Of a DNA stretch of 64,000 bases, positions 17,812-27,244 are shown in pieces. Positions within the stretch are counted from its first letter, which is position 1, and each line of letters opens with the position of its first letter. Location of the stretch: NCBI GenBank assembly GCA_016937575.1, contig JAFHKN010000002.1, positions 2,870,001 through 2,934,000 on the forward strand, in the 5' to 3' direction. Under the pieces are notes generated by a model, which was not told the origin of the DNA, ran no database searches, and was given only the letters and a program-made list of their open reading frames with translations. The translations under genes were made by a program, and so were the position numbers. This DNA is from Roseomonas aeriglobus. GTDB lineage: Bacteria; Pseudomonadota; Alphaproteobacteria; Sphingomonadales; Sphingomonadaceae.

Positions 17812-18575
17812 GCGCCGAGCGCCTGAAGCAGCGACAGCCCACCGTCGATGACGATTCGCGCACCGGTGATGTAGCGCGCCTTGTCGGAGGCGAGGAACAC
17901 CGCCAGATCGGCCACCTCCGCCGGATCGCCGGCGCGGCCCATCGGGATGTTGCGCTCCAGCGACCGACGATAGGCTGCGTCCTTCAGCGCGCGGTCGTTC
18001 ATCGGCGTCAGGATCATGCCCGGCTCGATCGCGTTGACACGGATGCCGCGTGGCGCTTCCTCGATCGCCAGCGTCTCGACCAGATTGGTGAGCCCGCCCT
18101 TCGCCGCACAATAATCCGCCCCGCCGGCGCGGACCGCATAGGCGTGGATCGACGAGATGTGCAGGATCGTCGCCGGCCCGGCCGCCTCGCCGCGCCCGGT
18201 CAGAAAGCGGCGCGACGTCAGAAAGGCGCCGGTCAAATCGGTGTCGATCAACCGCCGCCACTGTTCCAGGGTCATCTCGCGCACGGTGACGCCGGTCATG
18301 TTCAGCCCGGCCGAATTGACCAGCACATCCGCTGGCCCCCACGCCTGTTCGACGTCGCCGAAGGCTGCGGTGACCGAGGCTTCGTCATCGACCGCCGCCT
18401 GGACGGTCATCGCCTCGCCGCCGGCCGTGCGCACCGCGTCTGCGCTCGCCTTCGCCCCCGCAGTGTCGCTGTGATAAAAGATCGCGACCCGGTCGCCCTG
18501 GGCCCCGAACGCCGCCGCACAGGCCGCCCCGATCCCCGATTCCGCGCCCGTTACCACCACCGTCCGCGCCGCCAC
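17808..18575 (-). CDS. SDR-family NAD(P)-dependent oxidoreductase
   Basis: A classical short-chain dehydrogenase of 255 residues, similar to glucose 1-dehydrogenases and 3-oxoacyl-ACP reductases. It has the cofactor loop TGAESGIG, NSAG, catalytic Ser in HISSIHAY, YCAAK (Tyr-x-x-x-Lys) and the C-terminal IDGG motif. The GTG at 18575 was chosen because a GAGGAG Shine-Dalgarno lies 6-7 bases upstream and residue 5 starts the first beta-strand; an upstream ATG at 18599 lacks such a site. Its stop overlaps the glycosidase start by 4 bases, pointing to oxidation of a sugar released by that enzyme. Confidence 0.88.
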   Translation of the reverse strand: MAARTVVVTGAESGIGAACAAAFGAQGDRVAIFYHSDTAGAKASADAVRTAGGEAMTVQAAVDDEASVTAAFGDVEQAWGPADVLVNSAGLNMTGVTVREMTLEQWRRLIDTDLTGAFLTSRRFLTGRGEAAGPATILHISSIHAYAVRAGGADYCAAKGGLTNLVETLAIEEAPRGIRVNAIEPGMILTPMNDRALKDAAYRRSLERNIPMGRAGDPAEVADLAVFLASDKARYITGARIVIDGGLSLLQALGA

Positions 18576-18741
18576 CGGTTTCTCCTCGTCACAAATCACC
18601 CGATCGCAACGAACCGCAGGCGAAAGGGCTTCGTCTGCCGCAGGATTTTGCCATCATGTCATCAGCGTCGGCCATTGCAGCAACGATCGCCTACGCTTCG
18701 TCCCCGCTGGATTTTCGCTCCCGTTGCGGTAGCGGTCCTGC

Positions 18742-19986
18742 ATGACGGCATCGGACACGACCCAATCCTATGACATACTGATCGTCGGCGGCGGCCACGG
18801 CGGCGCGCAGGCGGCGATCGCGCTGCGCCAGCGGGGATATGCCGGCAGCATCGCCATCATCGGCGAGGAAACCGAACTGCCCTACGAACGCCCGCCGCTC
18901 AGCAAGGAATATCTGCTGGGCGACAAGCCGTTCGAGCGCATGCTGCTCCGCCCCGCCGCCTTCTGGGCCGAACGCGACGTGACGCTGTTGCTCGGACAGC
19001 GGGTCACCGCGGTCGATGCGGGGGCACGGCAGGTGACTACCGCGGATGGCACGCACATCGGCTATGGCGACCTGATCTGGGCGACCGGCGGCAGCCCGCG
19101 CCGACTGATCTGCGCCGGGCATGACCTGGTTGGCGTCCATTCCGTCCGCACCCGCGCCGATATCGACCGACTGATGGGCGAACTGCCCGCGGTTACCCGC
19201 GTCGTCGTCATCGGCGGCGGCTATATCGGGCTGGAGGCGGCAGCCGCGCTGACGAAGCTCGGTAAGGCGGTGACGCTCGTCGAGGCGCAGGACCGCGTCC
19301 TCGCCCGCGTCGCCGGGCTCACGCTCTCCGCCTTCTACGAGCGCGAACACCGCGCGAAGGGCGTCGACCTGCGCACCGGTATCAGCGTCGACTGTATCGA
19401 GGGCGACACCCGCGTCACCGGGGCGCGCCTGTCCGACGGCACGCTGCTGCCATGCGAGATGGCGATCGTCGGCATCGGTATCATGCCCGCAGTCGAACCG
19501 CTGCGGACGGCCGGTGCGGCCGGCGGCAACGGCGTGCGCGTCGACACGCTGTGCCGCACCAGCCTGCCGCACGTCTATGCGATCGGCGACTGCGCCGCGC
19601 ATGCGAATGCCTTCGCCGACGGGGCCGAAATCCGTCTCGAATCAGTGCAGAACGCCAACGACATGGCCACCACCGCCGCCCGCGCGATCCTGGGCGATCC
19701 GGTCCCCTACCGCGCGACGCCGTGGTTCTGGTCGAACCAGTACGACCTGAAGCTCCAGACGGTCGGCCTGTCGATGGGCCACGACGCCGAAGTCGTCCGC
19801 GGCGATTCCGGAACGCGCAGCTTTTCGGTCGTGTATCTGAAGGCCGGTCGCGTCGTCGCGCTCGACTGCGTGAATATGGTGAAGGATTACGTCCAGGGCC
19901 GTGCGCTGGTAGAGGCCGGCGCGGTGATCGATCCCGCGCGGTTGGCCGATGCCGGGGAGCCTTTGAAAGGGATGGTCGAAGGCTAA
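18742..19986 (+). CDS. Ferredoxin reductase-type FAD-dependent oxidoreductase
   Basis: A 414-residue flavoprotein of the putidaredoxin/rhodocoxin reductase group. It has an FAD-binding Rossmann loop ([16 protein letters not shown]), [11 protein letters not shown], a second Rossmann loop for NAD(P)H ([14 protein letters not shown]) and the late FAD motif YAIGDCA. Such enzymes pass electrons from NADH to a 2Fe-2S ferredoxin that serves a P450 or a ring hydroxylase. No ferredoxin or oxygenase gene is beside it, so its partner is encoded elsewhere. It ends 10 bases before a palindromic repeat. Confidence 0.9.
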   Translation: MTASDTTQSYDILIVGGGHGGAQAAIALRQRGYAGSIAIIGEETELPYERPPLSKEYLLGDKPFERMLLRPAAFWAERDVTLLLGQRVTAVDAGARQVTTADGTHIGYGDLIWATGGSPRRLICAGHDLVGVHSVRTRADIDRLMGELPAVTRVVVIGGGYIGLEAAAALTKLGKAVTLVEAQDRVLARVAGLTLSAFYEREHRAKGVDLRTGISVDCIEGDTRVTGARLSDGTLLPCEMAIVGIGIMPAVEPLRTAGAAGGNGVRVDTLCRTSLPHVYAIGDCAAHANAFADGAEIRLESVQNANDMATTAARAILGDPVPYRATPWFWSNQYDLKLQTVGLSMGHDAEVVRGDSGTRSFSVVYLKAGRVVALDCVNMVKDYVQGRALVEAGAVIDPARLADAGEPLKGMVEG

Positions 19987-19995
19987 CCCCTCCAT

Positions 19996-20090
19996 CGTCA
20001 TCCCCGCGAAGGCGGGGATAAATTGGCGCCGACCGTCGTGGGTCTCATTGCCACCAGCGACTATTGATTCCCGCCTTCGCGGGAATGACG
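19996..20090. repeat. Palindromic intergenic repeat, family 3
   Basis: An inverted repeat between two convergent genes: CGTCATCCCCGCGAAGGCGG at 19996 and its counterpart GATTCCCGCCTTCGCGGGAA ending at 20090, separated by about 45 unrelated bases. It may also end transcription from both sides. A half copy of the right arm lies at 35620-35648. Confidence 0.85.
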
Positions 20091-20108
20091 ACCAGGGGAA
20101 TTGTACGC

Positions 20109-20594
20109 CTACACCGCCGCGTCCCGAATCGTCTCCATCGCGACGAACGTCGACGTATTCGCCACATGCGGCAGCGCGGATATCCGCTCGCCCAGCACCT
20201 CGCGGTACCGCCGGATATCCGCCGTCCGCACCTTCAATAGATAGTCGAAGCTGCTGGCGATCATGTGACATTCCTCGACCTCGGGAATGCGCAGCACCGC
20301 ACGGCGGAATTCCTCGAGCGCCGCCTCCCGCGTGTCGGACAGCTTCACCTCGGTAAAGGCGATATGGTCCAACCCCAACCGCGCCGGATCGACGATCGCG
20401 CGAAAGCCCAGGATGTAGCCGCCGTCGATCAGCCGCTTCAGCCGCACCTGGCACGGCGTCTTGGACAGGCCGACGCGTTTCGCGAGTTCGGTGACCGACA
20501 GCCGCCCGTCGGCGCGCAGAGCCTCGATGATCCGCCGGTCGAAACCGTCAATCGGCCCTGAAACGGGCAGTCTGGCGTCCGTTCGATCTGTCAT
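20109..20594 (-). CDS. putR: Lrp/AsnC-family transcriptional regulator (PutR-type)
   Basis: A 161-residue regulator with an N-terminal winged helix (DGFDRRIIEALRADGRLSVT, then RVGLSKTPCQVRLKRL) and a C-terminal RAM effector domain (about 75-150). It is divergent from putA, with an 82-base shared intergenic region. In Agrobacterium and Caulobacter, an Lrp-type PutR in this position activates putA in response to proline. The role here is inferred from that arrangement; the gene symbol rests on context. Confidence 0.88.
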   Translation of the reverse strand: MTDRTDARLPVSGPIDGFDRRIIEALRADGRLSVTELAKRVGLSKTPCQVRLKRLIDGGYILGFRAIVDPARLGLDHIAFTEVKLSDTREAALEEFRRAVLRIPEVEECHMIASSFDYLLKVRTADIRRYREVLGERISALPHVANTSTFVAMETIRDAAV

Positions 20595-20676
20595 CAGGCG
20601 TCCAAAAGGTTCGATCGGACTGACATTGCGCCAAATCCGGGCGGATCGCCAGCGTAGAAACTGCTATGGGCCGGCC

Positions 20677-23600
20677 ATGACGACGCCCCCCTTCGCCGAC
20701 TTCGCCCCGCCTGTCCGCCCGCAGGACGCCCAGCGCCGCGCGATCACCGCCGCCTATCGCCGGCCGGAGCCCGAATGCCTGGCTCCGCTGATCGAGGCCG
20801 CGACGCTGCCGGACGCGATCCGCACCGCCGCGACCGTGACCGCAACGCAGCTCGTCACCGCGCTGCGCGCCAAGCACAAGGGCACCGGCGTCGAAGGCCT
20901 CGTCCAGGAATATGCGCTGTCCAGCCAGGAGGGCGTCGCACTGATGTGCCTGGCCGAGGCGCTGCTGCGCATCCCCGACACCGCAACCCGCGACGCGCTG
21001 ATCCGCGACAAGATCGCCGGCGGTGACTGGCGGTCCCACGTGGGCGATGGCCGCTCGCTGTTCGTCAACGCCGCGACCTGGGGCCTGGTCGTCACCGGCA
21101 AGCTGACCGGCAGCGTCAACGACAGTGGTCTCGGCGCCGCGCTCACCCGCCTGATCGCGCGCGCCGGCGAACCGGTCATCCGCCGCGGCGTCGACATGGC
21201 GATGCGGATGATGGGCGAGCAGTTCGTGACCGGCGAGACGATCGCCGAGGCGCTCGACCGCGCCCGCCCGCTGGAGGCACGCGGCTTCCGCTACAGCTAC
21301 GACATGCTCGGCGAAGCGGCGACGACCGCGGCCGATGCGGAGCGCTATTACCGCGACTATGAAAACGCCGTCCGCGCGATCGGCGAAGCGGCGGCGGGGC
21401 GCGGCGTCTATGCCGGCCCCGGCATCTCGATCAAGCTGTCGGCCCTCCACCCGCGCTACGTGCGTGCGCAGGCCGAACGCGTCATGGGTGAACTGCTGCC
21501 CAAGGTGAAGGCGCTTGCCGTCCTTGCCAAAGGCTATGACATCGGCCTTAACATTGATGCGGAGGAGGCTGACCGGCTCGAACTCTCGCTCGACCTGCTC
21601 GAAAGCCTCGCGACCGATCCCGACCTCGCGGGCTGGGATGGTCTGGGCTTCGTCGTCCAGGCCTATGGCAAGCGCTGCCCGTTCGTCATCGACTGGATCG
21701 TCGACCTCGCCCGCCGCGCGAACCGCCGCATCATGGTCCGGCTGGTGAAGGGCGCCTATTGGGACGCCGAGATCAAGCGCGCGCAGGTCGACGGCCTCGC
21801 CGACTTCCCGGTCTATACCCGCAAGATCCACACCGATGTCGCGTACATCGCCTGCGCGGCCAAGCTGCTGGCGGCGAAGGATGCGGTGTTCCCCCAGTTC
21901 GCGACGCACAATGCGCAGACGCTGTCGACGATCTACCACCTCGCCGGCCCCGACTTCACGGTCGGCGATTATGAATTCCAGTGCCTGCACGGCATGGGCG
22001 AGCCGCTGTATGACGAGGTCGTCGGCGGCAACAAGCTGAACCGCCCGTGCCGTATCTATGCGCCGGTCGGTACGCACGAGACGTTGCTCGCGTACCTCGT
22101 CCGCCGCCTGCTCGAAAACGGGGCGAATTCGTCCTTCGTCAATCGCATCGCCGATCCCGAAGTCTCGATCGCCGATCTGGTCGCCGATCCGGTCGACGCC
22201 GTTCGTGCGATGCCGGTGCCGGGCCAGAAGAACCCGCACATCGCGCTGCCGCGCGAACTGTACGGCGCGCGCGTCAATTCCGCCGGCCTCGACCTCAGCG
22301 ACGAAACGACGCTTGCGATGCTCAGCGAGACGATGGCTGGGGAAGGACCGTGGACGGCTGGCGACGTGGGCACCGAACGCCCGGTGCTGAACCCCGCCGA
22401 CCGCCGCGATCAGGTGGGCATGGTGCGTGAGATGAGCGTCGCCGACGCCCAGGCCGCCGCCCGCACCGCCGCTGCCGCCGCGCCTGGCTGGGCCGGGACC
22501 AGCCCGGCCGACCGCGCCGAGATGCTCGACCGCGCCGCCGACGCGATGCAGGCCCGCATGCCACAACTGCTCGCGCTCATCGTGCGCGAAGCGGGCAAGT
22601 CGCTGCCCAATGCCATCGCCGAGGTGCGTGAAGCGATCGACTTCCTGCGCTATTATGCCGAGCAGGCCCGCTCGACTTTGGGCGTCGGCCACCGGCCGCT
22701 GGGCGTCGTCACCTGCATCAGCCCGTGGAACTTCCCGCTGGCGATCTTCACCGGCCAGGTCGCCGCCGCGCTGGTCGCGGGCAACGCGGTGCTCGCCAAG
22801 CCGGCGGAGGAAACCCCGCTGATCGCCGCGCAGGGCGTCGCTCTGCTGCACGAAGCCGGCGTGCCGGCCGACGTGCTCCAACTGGTCCCTGGCGACGGCG
22901 CGATCGGTGCGGCCCTGGTCGCGGCGCCCGAGACGATGGCGGTGATGTTCACCGGATCGACCGAAGTCGCGCGCCTGATCCAGAAGGCGCTCGCCAAGCG
23001 TCTGCTGCCCGGCGGCGCGCCGATCCCCTTCATTGCGGAGACCGGCGGGCAGAACGCGATGATCGTCGATTCCTCGGCCCTCGCCGAACAGGTCGTCGCA
23101 GACGTCATCGCCTCGGCGTTCGACAGCGCGGGCCAGCGCTGTTCCGCACTGCGCATCCTGTGCCTGCAGGAGGAGGTCGCCGACCGCACGCTGGCAATGA
23201 TCAAGGGCGCGTTGCACGAGCTGTCGATCGGCCGCACCGATGCGCTCAAGACCGACATCGGCCCCGTCATCACCGCCGAGGCCAAGAGCATTATCGAAAA
23301 GCACATCGCGAAGATGCGCGGCGCCGGCCACCGCGTCGAACAGCTGACGCTCGCCGGCGACACCGCCAACGGCACTTTCGTTGCGCCGACGATCATCGAA
23401 CTCAGCGACATTGCCGAGCTGGAGCGCGAGGTGTTCGGCCCCGTCCTCCACGTCGTCCGCTTCCGGCGTGCGGAGCTCGACCGGCTGATCGACCGGATCA
23501 ACGCGACCGGCTACGGCCTGACCTTCGGGCTGCATACCCGGCTCGACGAGACCATCGCGCACGTCACCAGCCGCGTGAAGGCGGGCAACCTCTACATAAA

Positions 23601-24294
23601 CCGCAACGTCATCGGCGCGGTCGTCGGCGTCCAACCATTCGGCGGACGCGGCCTGTCGGGCACCGGGCCGAAGGCGGGCGGGCCGCTGTATCTCGGCCGG
23701 CTGGTGACAGGTGCCGACCTGCCCCCGCCGGTGATCTGCGACGCCGCCGACCCGGCCGCACGCGATCTCGCGATCGGGCTGGAGGATCGCGACGAAAATC
23801 GCGCCGCTGCCCGCGTGCGCGAGGCGATCGCGGCGTCGATGCTGGGCGCGGACGTCGAGCTCGCCGGCCCGGTCGGCGAGCGTAACCTCTATGCCCTCCA
23901 CCCGCGCGGCCGCGTGCTGCTGCTGCCGCAGACCCGCGAAGGGTTGCTCGAACAGCTGGGTGCGGCACTGGCGGCGGGCAACGACGCGGTGATCGGCGAC
24001 GCAGCCGTCTTCCGCGAGCTGCTGGCGACATTGCCGCAGAGCGTGACCGCGCGCGTCCGACTGGCCGATGACTGGCGCCACGAAGCTACGTTCGCCGGCG
24101 CGCTGATCGAAGGCGACGCGTCGCAGGTCTCGGCCGCACTCGCCGCGCTGGCCGAGCTGCCCGGGCCGATCGTCCTGCCGCAGGCCTCGACCGTCGGCTA
24201 TCGCCTCGACTGGCTGGTCGAGGAGGTCTCGACCTCGATCAACACGACCGCCGCCGGCGGCAACGCCAGCCTGATGGTGCTGCCGACAAGCTGA
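20677..24294 (+). CDS. putA: Bifunctional proline dehydrogenase / P5C dehydrogenase
   Basis: Oxidises proline to glutamate, passing electrons first to FAD and the quinone pool and then to NAD. The 1205-residue protein has a PRODH barrel (about 170-480; INIDAEEADRLELSLDLLE, MVRLVKGAYWDAEIKRAQ) and an aldehyde dehydrogenase domain (about 550-1000; SPWNFPLAIFTGQ, FTGSTEVA, catalytic Cys in SAGQRCSALR). The C-terminal 200 residues are an ALDH-like regulatory domain. The ribbon-helix-helix DNA-binding domain of E. coli PutA is absent, matching regulation by the divergent Lrp protein. ATG at 20677 gives the usual start MTTPPFADFAPP. Confidence 0.96.
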   Translation: MTTPPFADFAPPVRPQDAQRRAITAAYRRPEPECLAPLIEAATLPDAIRTAATVTATQLVTALRAKHKGTGVEGLVQEYALSSQEGVALMCLAEALLRIPDTATRDALIRDKIAGGDWRSHVGDGRSLFVNAATWGLVVTGKLTGSVNDSGLGAALTRLIARAGEPVIRRGVDMAMRMMGEQFVTGETIAEALDRARPLEARGFRYSYDMLGEAATTAADAERYYRDYENAVRAIGEAAAGRGVYAGPGISIKLSALHPRYVRAQAERVMGELLPKVKALAVLAKGYDIGLNIDAEEADRLELSLDLLESLATDPDLAGWDGLGFVVQAYGKRCPFVIDWIVDLARRANRRIMVRLVKGAYWDAEIKRAQVDGLADFPVYTRKIHTDVAYIACAAKLLAAKDAVFPQFATHNAQTLSTIYHLAGPDFTVGDYEFQCLHGMGEPLYDEVVGGNKLNRPCRIYAPVGTHETLLAYLVRRLLENGANSSFVNRIADPEVSIADLVADPVDAVRAMPVPGQKNPHIALPRELYGARVNSAGLDLSDETTLAMLSETMAGEGPWTAGDVGTERPVLNPADRRDQVGMVREMSVADAQAAARTAAAAAPGWAGTSPADRAEMLDRAADAMQARMPQLLALIVREAGKSLPNAIAEVREAIDFLRYYAEQARSTLGVGHRPLGVVTCISPWNFPLAIFTGQVAAALVAGNAVLAKPAEETPLIAAQGVALLHEAGVPADVLQLVPGDGAIGAALVAAPETMAVMFTGSTEVARLIQKALAKRLLPGGAPIPFIAETGGQNAMIVDSSALAEQVVADVIASAFDSAGQRCSALRILCLQEEVADRTLAMIKGALHELSIGRTDALKTDIGPVITAEAKSIIEKHIAKMRGAGHRVEQLTLAGDTANGTFVAPTIIELSDIAELEREVFGPVLHVVRFRRAELDRLIDRINATGYGLTFGLHTRLDETIAHVTSRVKAGNLYINRNVIGAVVGVQPFGGRGLSGTGPKAGGPLYLGRLVTGADLPPPVICDAADPAARDLAIGLEDRDENRAAARVREAIAASMLGADVELAGPVGERNLYALHPRGRVLLLPQTREGLLEQLGAALAAGNDAVIGDAAVFRELLATLPQSVTARVRLADDWRHEATFAGALIEGDASQVSAALAALAELPGPIVLPQASTVGYRLDWLVEEVSTSINTTAAGGNASLMVLPTS

Positions 24295-24402
24295 ACCACC
24301 GTACCCCGCCGTCGCGGGAGCACGGCGGCGGTGCAACCCACGTCACATCATCGCCACGCCCCCGCCCGGTGACCGCCATGCCGGCCATGTGTAAGGGGAG
24401 CC

Positions 24403-26769
24403 ATGCTCGCACGTCTGCTCGCCTTCGCCGCCCTGATCCTGGCAATGCCCGCCGGTGCACAGAGCAACGGCTTCGACCTGTCGGGTCCGGACGTATCGGT
24501 CAGCGTCAGGCGCGGTGAGACGGTGCTGCCGCTCGGCGCCGTCCCCAGTCTCAGAAGTGGCGACCGTCTGACGCTCGCCGCCGTGCTGCCCGACGACCAG
24601 TCGGCGCGCTATCTCCTCGTCGTCGCCTTCCTGCGCGGTGCGACCAACCCGCCGCCCAAGGACTGGTTTTTCCGCGCCGAGACCTGGAAGCGCGGCAAGA
24701 ATATGCTCGACATCGCCGTGCCCGAAGGTGCCGAACAGGCCGTGCTGTTCCTGGCGCCCGAAACCGGCGGCGGCTTCGATGCGATCCGCGACGCCGTTCG
24801 TGGACGGCCCGGCGTGTTCGTCCGAGCGGCGCAGGACCTGCACCAGGCCTCGCTCGACCGTGCACGACTCGATGCCTTCGTCACCGGGATGGCGGCTGTG
24901 GCCGACCGCGATCCCGACAGGCTGCCGACCGTGGCACCGGTGCTCGCCAATGCACTCAGGATCAAGCTCAACCCCGACTGCCTGTCCCGCCAGCGCGACC
25001 TGCAAGCGACCTGCCTCAGCCAGGCGCGCGATTCAGTCGTGCTCCAGGCTCAACGCGGCGCAACGCTCACCGAGACGCTGACCGGCGCGCCCGTCGACCT
25101 GGCGTACCGCGTTGCCGCGACGCGGGAAGGCGGCGCAGGCTTCTACAGCCCCTATATCGGCCTGGCGCGCGATCTCGCACGGCTGTTCGGCGCGTTCCGC
25201 AGCGCGCAATATCAATATGTTCCCGCGCTTGCGCTCGGTCGCGGCGAGCGGGTGCATCTGCAGCTCAACACCGCCCCCTCGTTCCAGAATCCGCGATCGG
25301 TGCTGGTCGCGCCGCTACCGCCGATTGGCGCAGTTCCCCCGCCGGCGTGGCGCCCCGCAAGCGGCGAGACCCAGTGCCTCACTCGACCCGGCCTGACGCT
25401 CGCACTCGACGATGCGTCGCTGATATTCGCCACCGGCTATGCCCGCGACCTCGCGCTGCGGCTGACCGTCGCGGACGGCAAGATGGTGGACGTTCCGCTG
25501 GCTCCTCAGGCGGCGAGCGGTGGCCTGCGTCTGGCCGGCGACCTGCCGGCGCTGTCCGGCCCGGTCTCGAGTGCGATGCTCCACGGCCGTTGGGGCTTCG
25601 ATCCCTTTACCGGCCCCCGCCTGCCCGTTCGCCTCGATGCGGCGGGCGCCTGGACCGCACCGGGCGAAGGTGTCGTGGTGGTCGGCCGCGACCATCCGCT
25701 GATGCTCCGCGGCGGGATAGCCGCCTGTGTCGCGCAAATTGCCTTGAAGGAGGCGGACGGCAGCCTGCGTCCGGTGACCTGGAAGGCGGCAGGGCCCGAT
25801 GCGATCGAAGCCACCTTGCCGCTCAGCAAGACGAAAGCGGGGCCACTGACGCTGTCGATCGGCCGAATCGGTGTGGTCGACACCTCCACTGTTGCCCTGA
25901 CCGGTCGGGTGGAGGCGAGCCGGCTCGACCGCTTCACGATTCACGAGGGCGATCGGGTTGGTACGCTGACCGGCGCCCGGCTCGATCAGGTCGCCTCGCT
26001 CGAGCTCGGCGGTCGGCGCTTCGTCGCGGGCACCCTGGCGCGCGGAAGTGGTGGCGACCGACTGGAACTGACCGCCGATGCTGCTTTCGAGCCGACCGCC
26101 AATCTCAGCGAGGCGCGGGTTAAGCTGCGCGATGGGCGCAACGCTGTCGTGTCGGCCGGCATCGCGCCGCCCCGCCCGGCGGCCACGTTGATCAGCCGGG
26201 ACGTTGCGCTTGCCGACACGCCCCGCGCGTTCGCCATTGCGCTGCCCGCCGGCGTGGTCCCGCGCGACGCGACCCTGACCTTCTCGGTCCGCGTACCGGG
26301 GGGCGTGTCCGCGGACGATGCGATCGAGGTGACCGCCGGCGCCGACGGCGCCGCAACGCGGCTGACCGTCGCATCGGGCGCGGTGCAGCGGGTCGGCGAG
26401 GACGTCGCCGTGACTCGCCTGTCCCCGGCAGTTGGCCTCGGACCGGCGGTAGCGGGGGAAATGCGTTTCCGCCTGTGGCGCGGCGACGTCGCAGGCGACT
26501 GGCAGCCGCTCGGCCGGATCGTCCGCCTGCCCGCGCTCACCGCCTTCGACTGTCCCGTGTCGGGAAAGCCGTGCACGCTCGCTGGACGCGACCTGTTCAC
26601 TGTCGCGGAGATCGCCGACACCCCGGACATGTCCAGCGCCGTCGCCCTGCCCGCAGGGTTCGTCGGCGCCGAGATCGAGCTGCCCAAGCGGCCGGGCAAG
26701 ACCCTTTTCCTGAAGCTTCACGACGCACCCGACGCGGTCCTGTCGGTCGCGCTGCCGGCCCGGTCCTAA
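24403..26769 (+). CDS. Large secreted protein of unknown function
   Basis: A 788-residue protein with a clear signal peptide (cut near PAGA-QS) and an ATG preceded by AAGGGGAG at 2-bases spacing. Beyond residue 340 it is rich in short beta-strand repeats (for example GRIGVVDTSTVALTGRVEAS), suggesting stacked beta-sandwich domains. Cysteines occur in close pairs (DCLSRQRDLQATC; FDCPVSGKPC), as in periplasmic proteins with disulfides. I recognise no catalytic motif or membrane anchor. It stands alone downstream of putA, with no partner that suggests a role. Confidence 0.75.
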   Translation: MLARLLAFAALILAMPAGAQSNGFDLSGPDVSVSVRRGETVLPLGAVPSLRSGDRLTLAAVLPDDQSARYLLVVAFLRGATNPPPKDWFFRAETWKRGKNMLDIAVPEGAEQAVLFLAPETGGGFDAIRDAVRGRPGVFVRAAQDLHQASLDRARLDAFVTGMAAVADRDPDRLPTVAPVLANALRIKLNPDCLSRQRDLQATCLSQARDSVVLQAQRGATLTETLTGAPVDLAYRVAATREGGAGFYSPYIGLARDLARLFGAFRSAQYQYVPALALGRGERVHLQLNTAPSFQNPRSVLVAPLPPIGAVPPPAWRPASGETQCLTRPGLTLALDDASLIFATGYARDLALRLTVADGKMVDVPLAPQAASGGLRLAGDLPALSGPVSSAMLHGRWGFDPFTGPRLPVRLDAAGAWTAPGEGVVVVGRDHPLMLRGGIAACVAQIALKEADGSLRPVTWKAAGPDAIEATLPLSKTKAGPLTLSIGRIGVVDTSTVALTGRVEASRLDRFTIHEGDRVGTLTGARLDQVASLELGGRRFVAGTLARGSGGDRLELTADAAFEPTANLSEARVKLRDGRNAVVSAGIAPPRPAATLISRDVALADTPRAFAIALPAGVVPRDATLTFSVRVPGGVSADDAIEVTAGADGAATRLTVASGAVQRVGEDVAVTRLSPAVGLGPAVAGEMRFRLWRGDVAGDWQPLGRIVRLPALTAFDCPVSGKPCTLAGRDLFTVAEIADTPDMSSAVALPAGFVGAEIELPKRPGKTLFLKLHDAPDAVLSVALPARS

Positions 26770-26770
26770 G

Positions 26771-26795
26771 CCGCCGCCCGTTCGAGCGACGGCGG
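26771..26795. other. GC-rich hairpin downstream of the secreted protein
   Basis: CCGCCG (26771-26776) pairs with CGGCGG (26790-26795) two bases after the stop codon. There is no T-run, so it is only a possible transcript end. The rest of 26796-26994 shows nothing I can name. Confidence 0.35.
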
Positions 26796-26994
26796 GAGCG
26801 CTGGCGAGCGCCACGGCTTTGCTCGCCGATGCTTCGGTTTTTTCGGCAGTATCGCGATCGGACACCTTGGCTTCGCGCGGACGCCCCGCTGGCGTCCCAC
26901 TCCGGCTAAGATTAGGCAGCTAGCCGAAACGCAGGCGAAACAGCTGGCACCTTCCGGGGTCACGTCGGTTATCCCCTTTCGAAAGGAGGCGCCT

Positions 26995-27171
26995 GTGTCT
27001 GAAAAAATCGTCGCGATCGGATTGCTGACGCAACGCGACCTCGATCTGTTGGGCAGCGGCTTCGAACGTGCCTTCTCGATTCAGGAGGATGATGTCTTCG
27101 CTGATCTGATCGCCCGGCTCGATCACATTCCGCCCGTGCAGGAACCCCGGAACCAGCATCGATCTCGCTGA
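26995..27171 (+). CDS. 58-residue conserved-type protein
   Basis: A short GTG-started frame with an excellent Shine-Dalgarno (AAAGGAGG, 6 bases before the GTG). The product begins MSEKIVAIGLLTQRDLDLLG and continues with an acidic middle (IQEDDVFADLIARLD). It matches my memory of short uncharacterised sphingomonad proteins sharing KIVAIGLLTQ, which appear beside housekeeping genes. It is soluble, with no recognised domain. A strong hairpin 16 bases downstream would end its transcript. Confidence 0.72.
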   Translation: MSEKIVAIGLLTQRDLDLLGSGFERAFSIQEDDVFADLIARLDHIPPVQEPRNQHRSR

Positions 27172-27187
27172 CCCGATACCGACAAAC

Positions 27188-27219
27188 GAAAACGGCGGAC
27201 CTCGCGGCCCGCCGTTTTC
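27188..27219. terminator. Bidirectional intrinsic terminator
   Basis: GAAAACGGCGG (27188-27198) pairs perfectly with CCGCCGTTTTC (27209-27219) around a 10-base loop, with T-rich sequence on both strands. It serves the 58-residue gene from the left and atpF from the right. Confidence 0.85.
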
Positions 27220-27244
27220 TTTACGTCATTGACGTGCAGCCGGC

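Noticed and set aside
18576..18741. Gap between the SDR and ferredoxin reductase checked for a ferredoxin gene
   Set aside because: No cysteine-rich frame on either strand.
20548..24336. A 1262-codon open frame on the minus strand opposite putA
   Set aside because: Antisense shadow of a conserved gene; no recognisable motif and no ribosome site.
26766..26963. A 65-codon minus-strand frame with GTG/ATG starts
   Set aside because: Cysteine/proline/arginine-rich composition, no Shine-Dalgarno, overlaps the secreted protein's end; no support.
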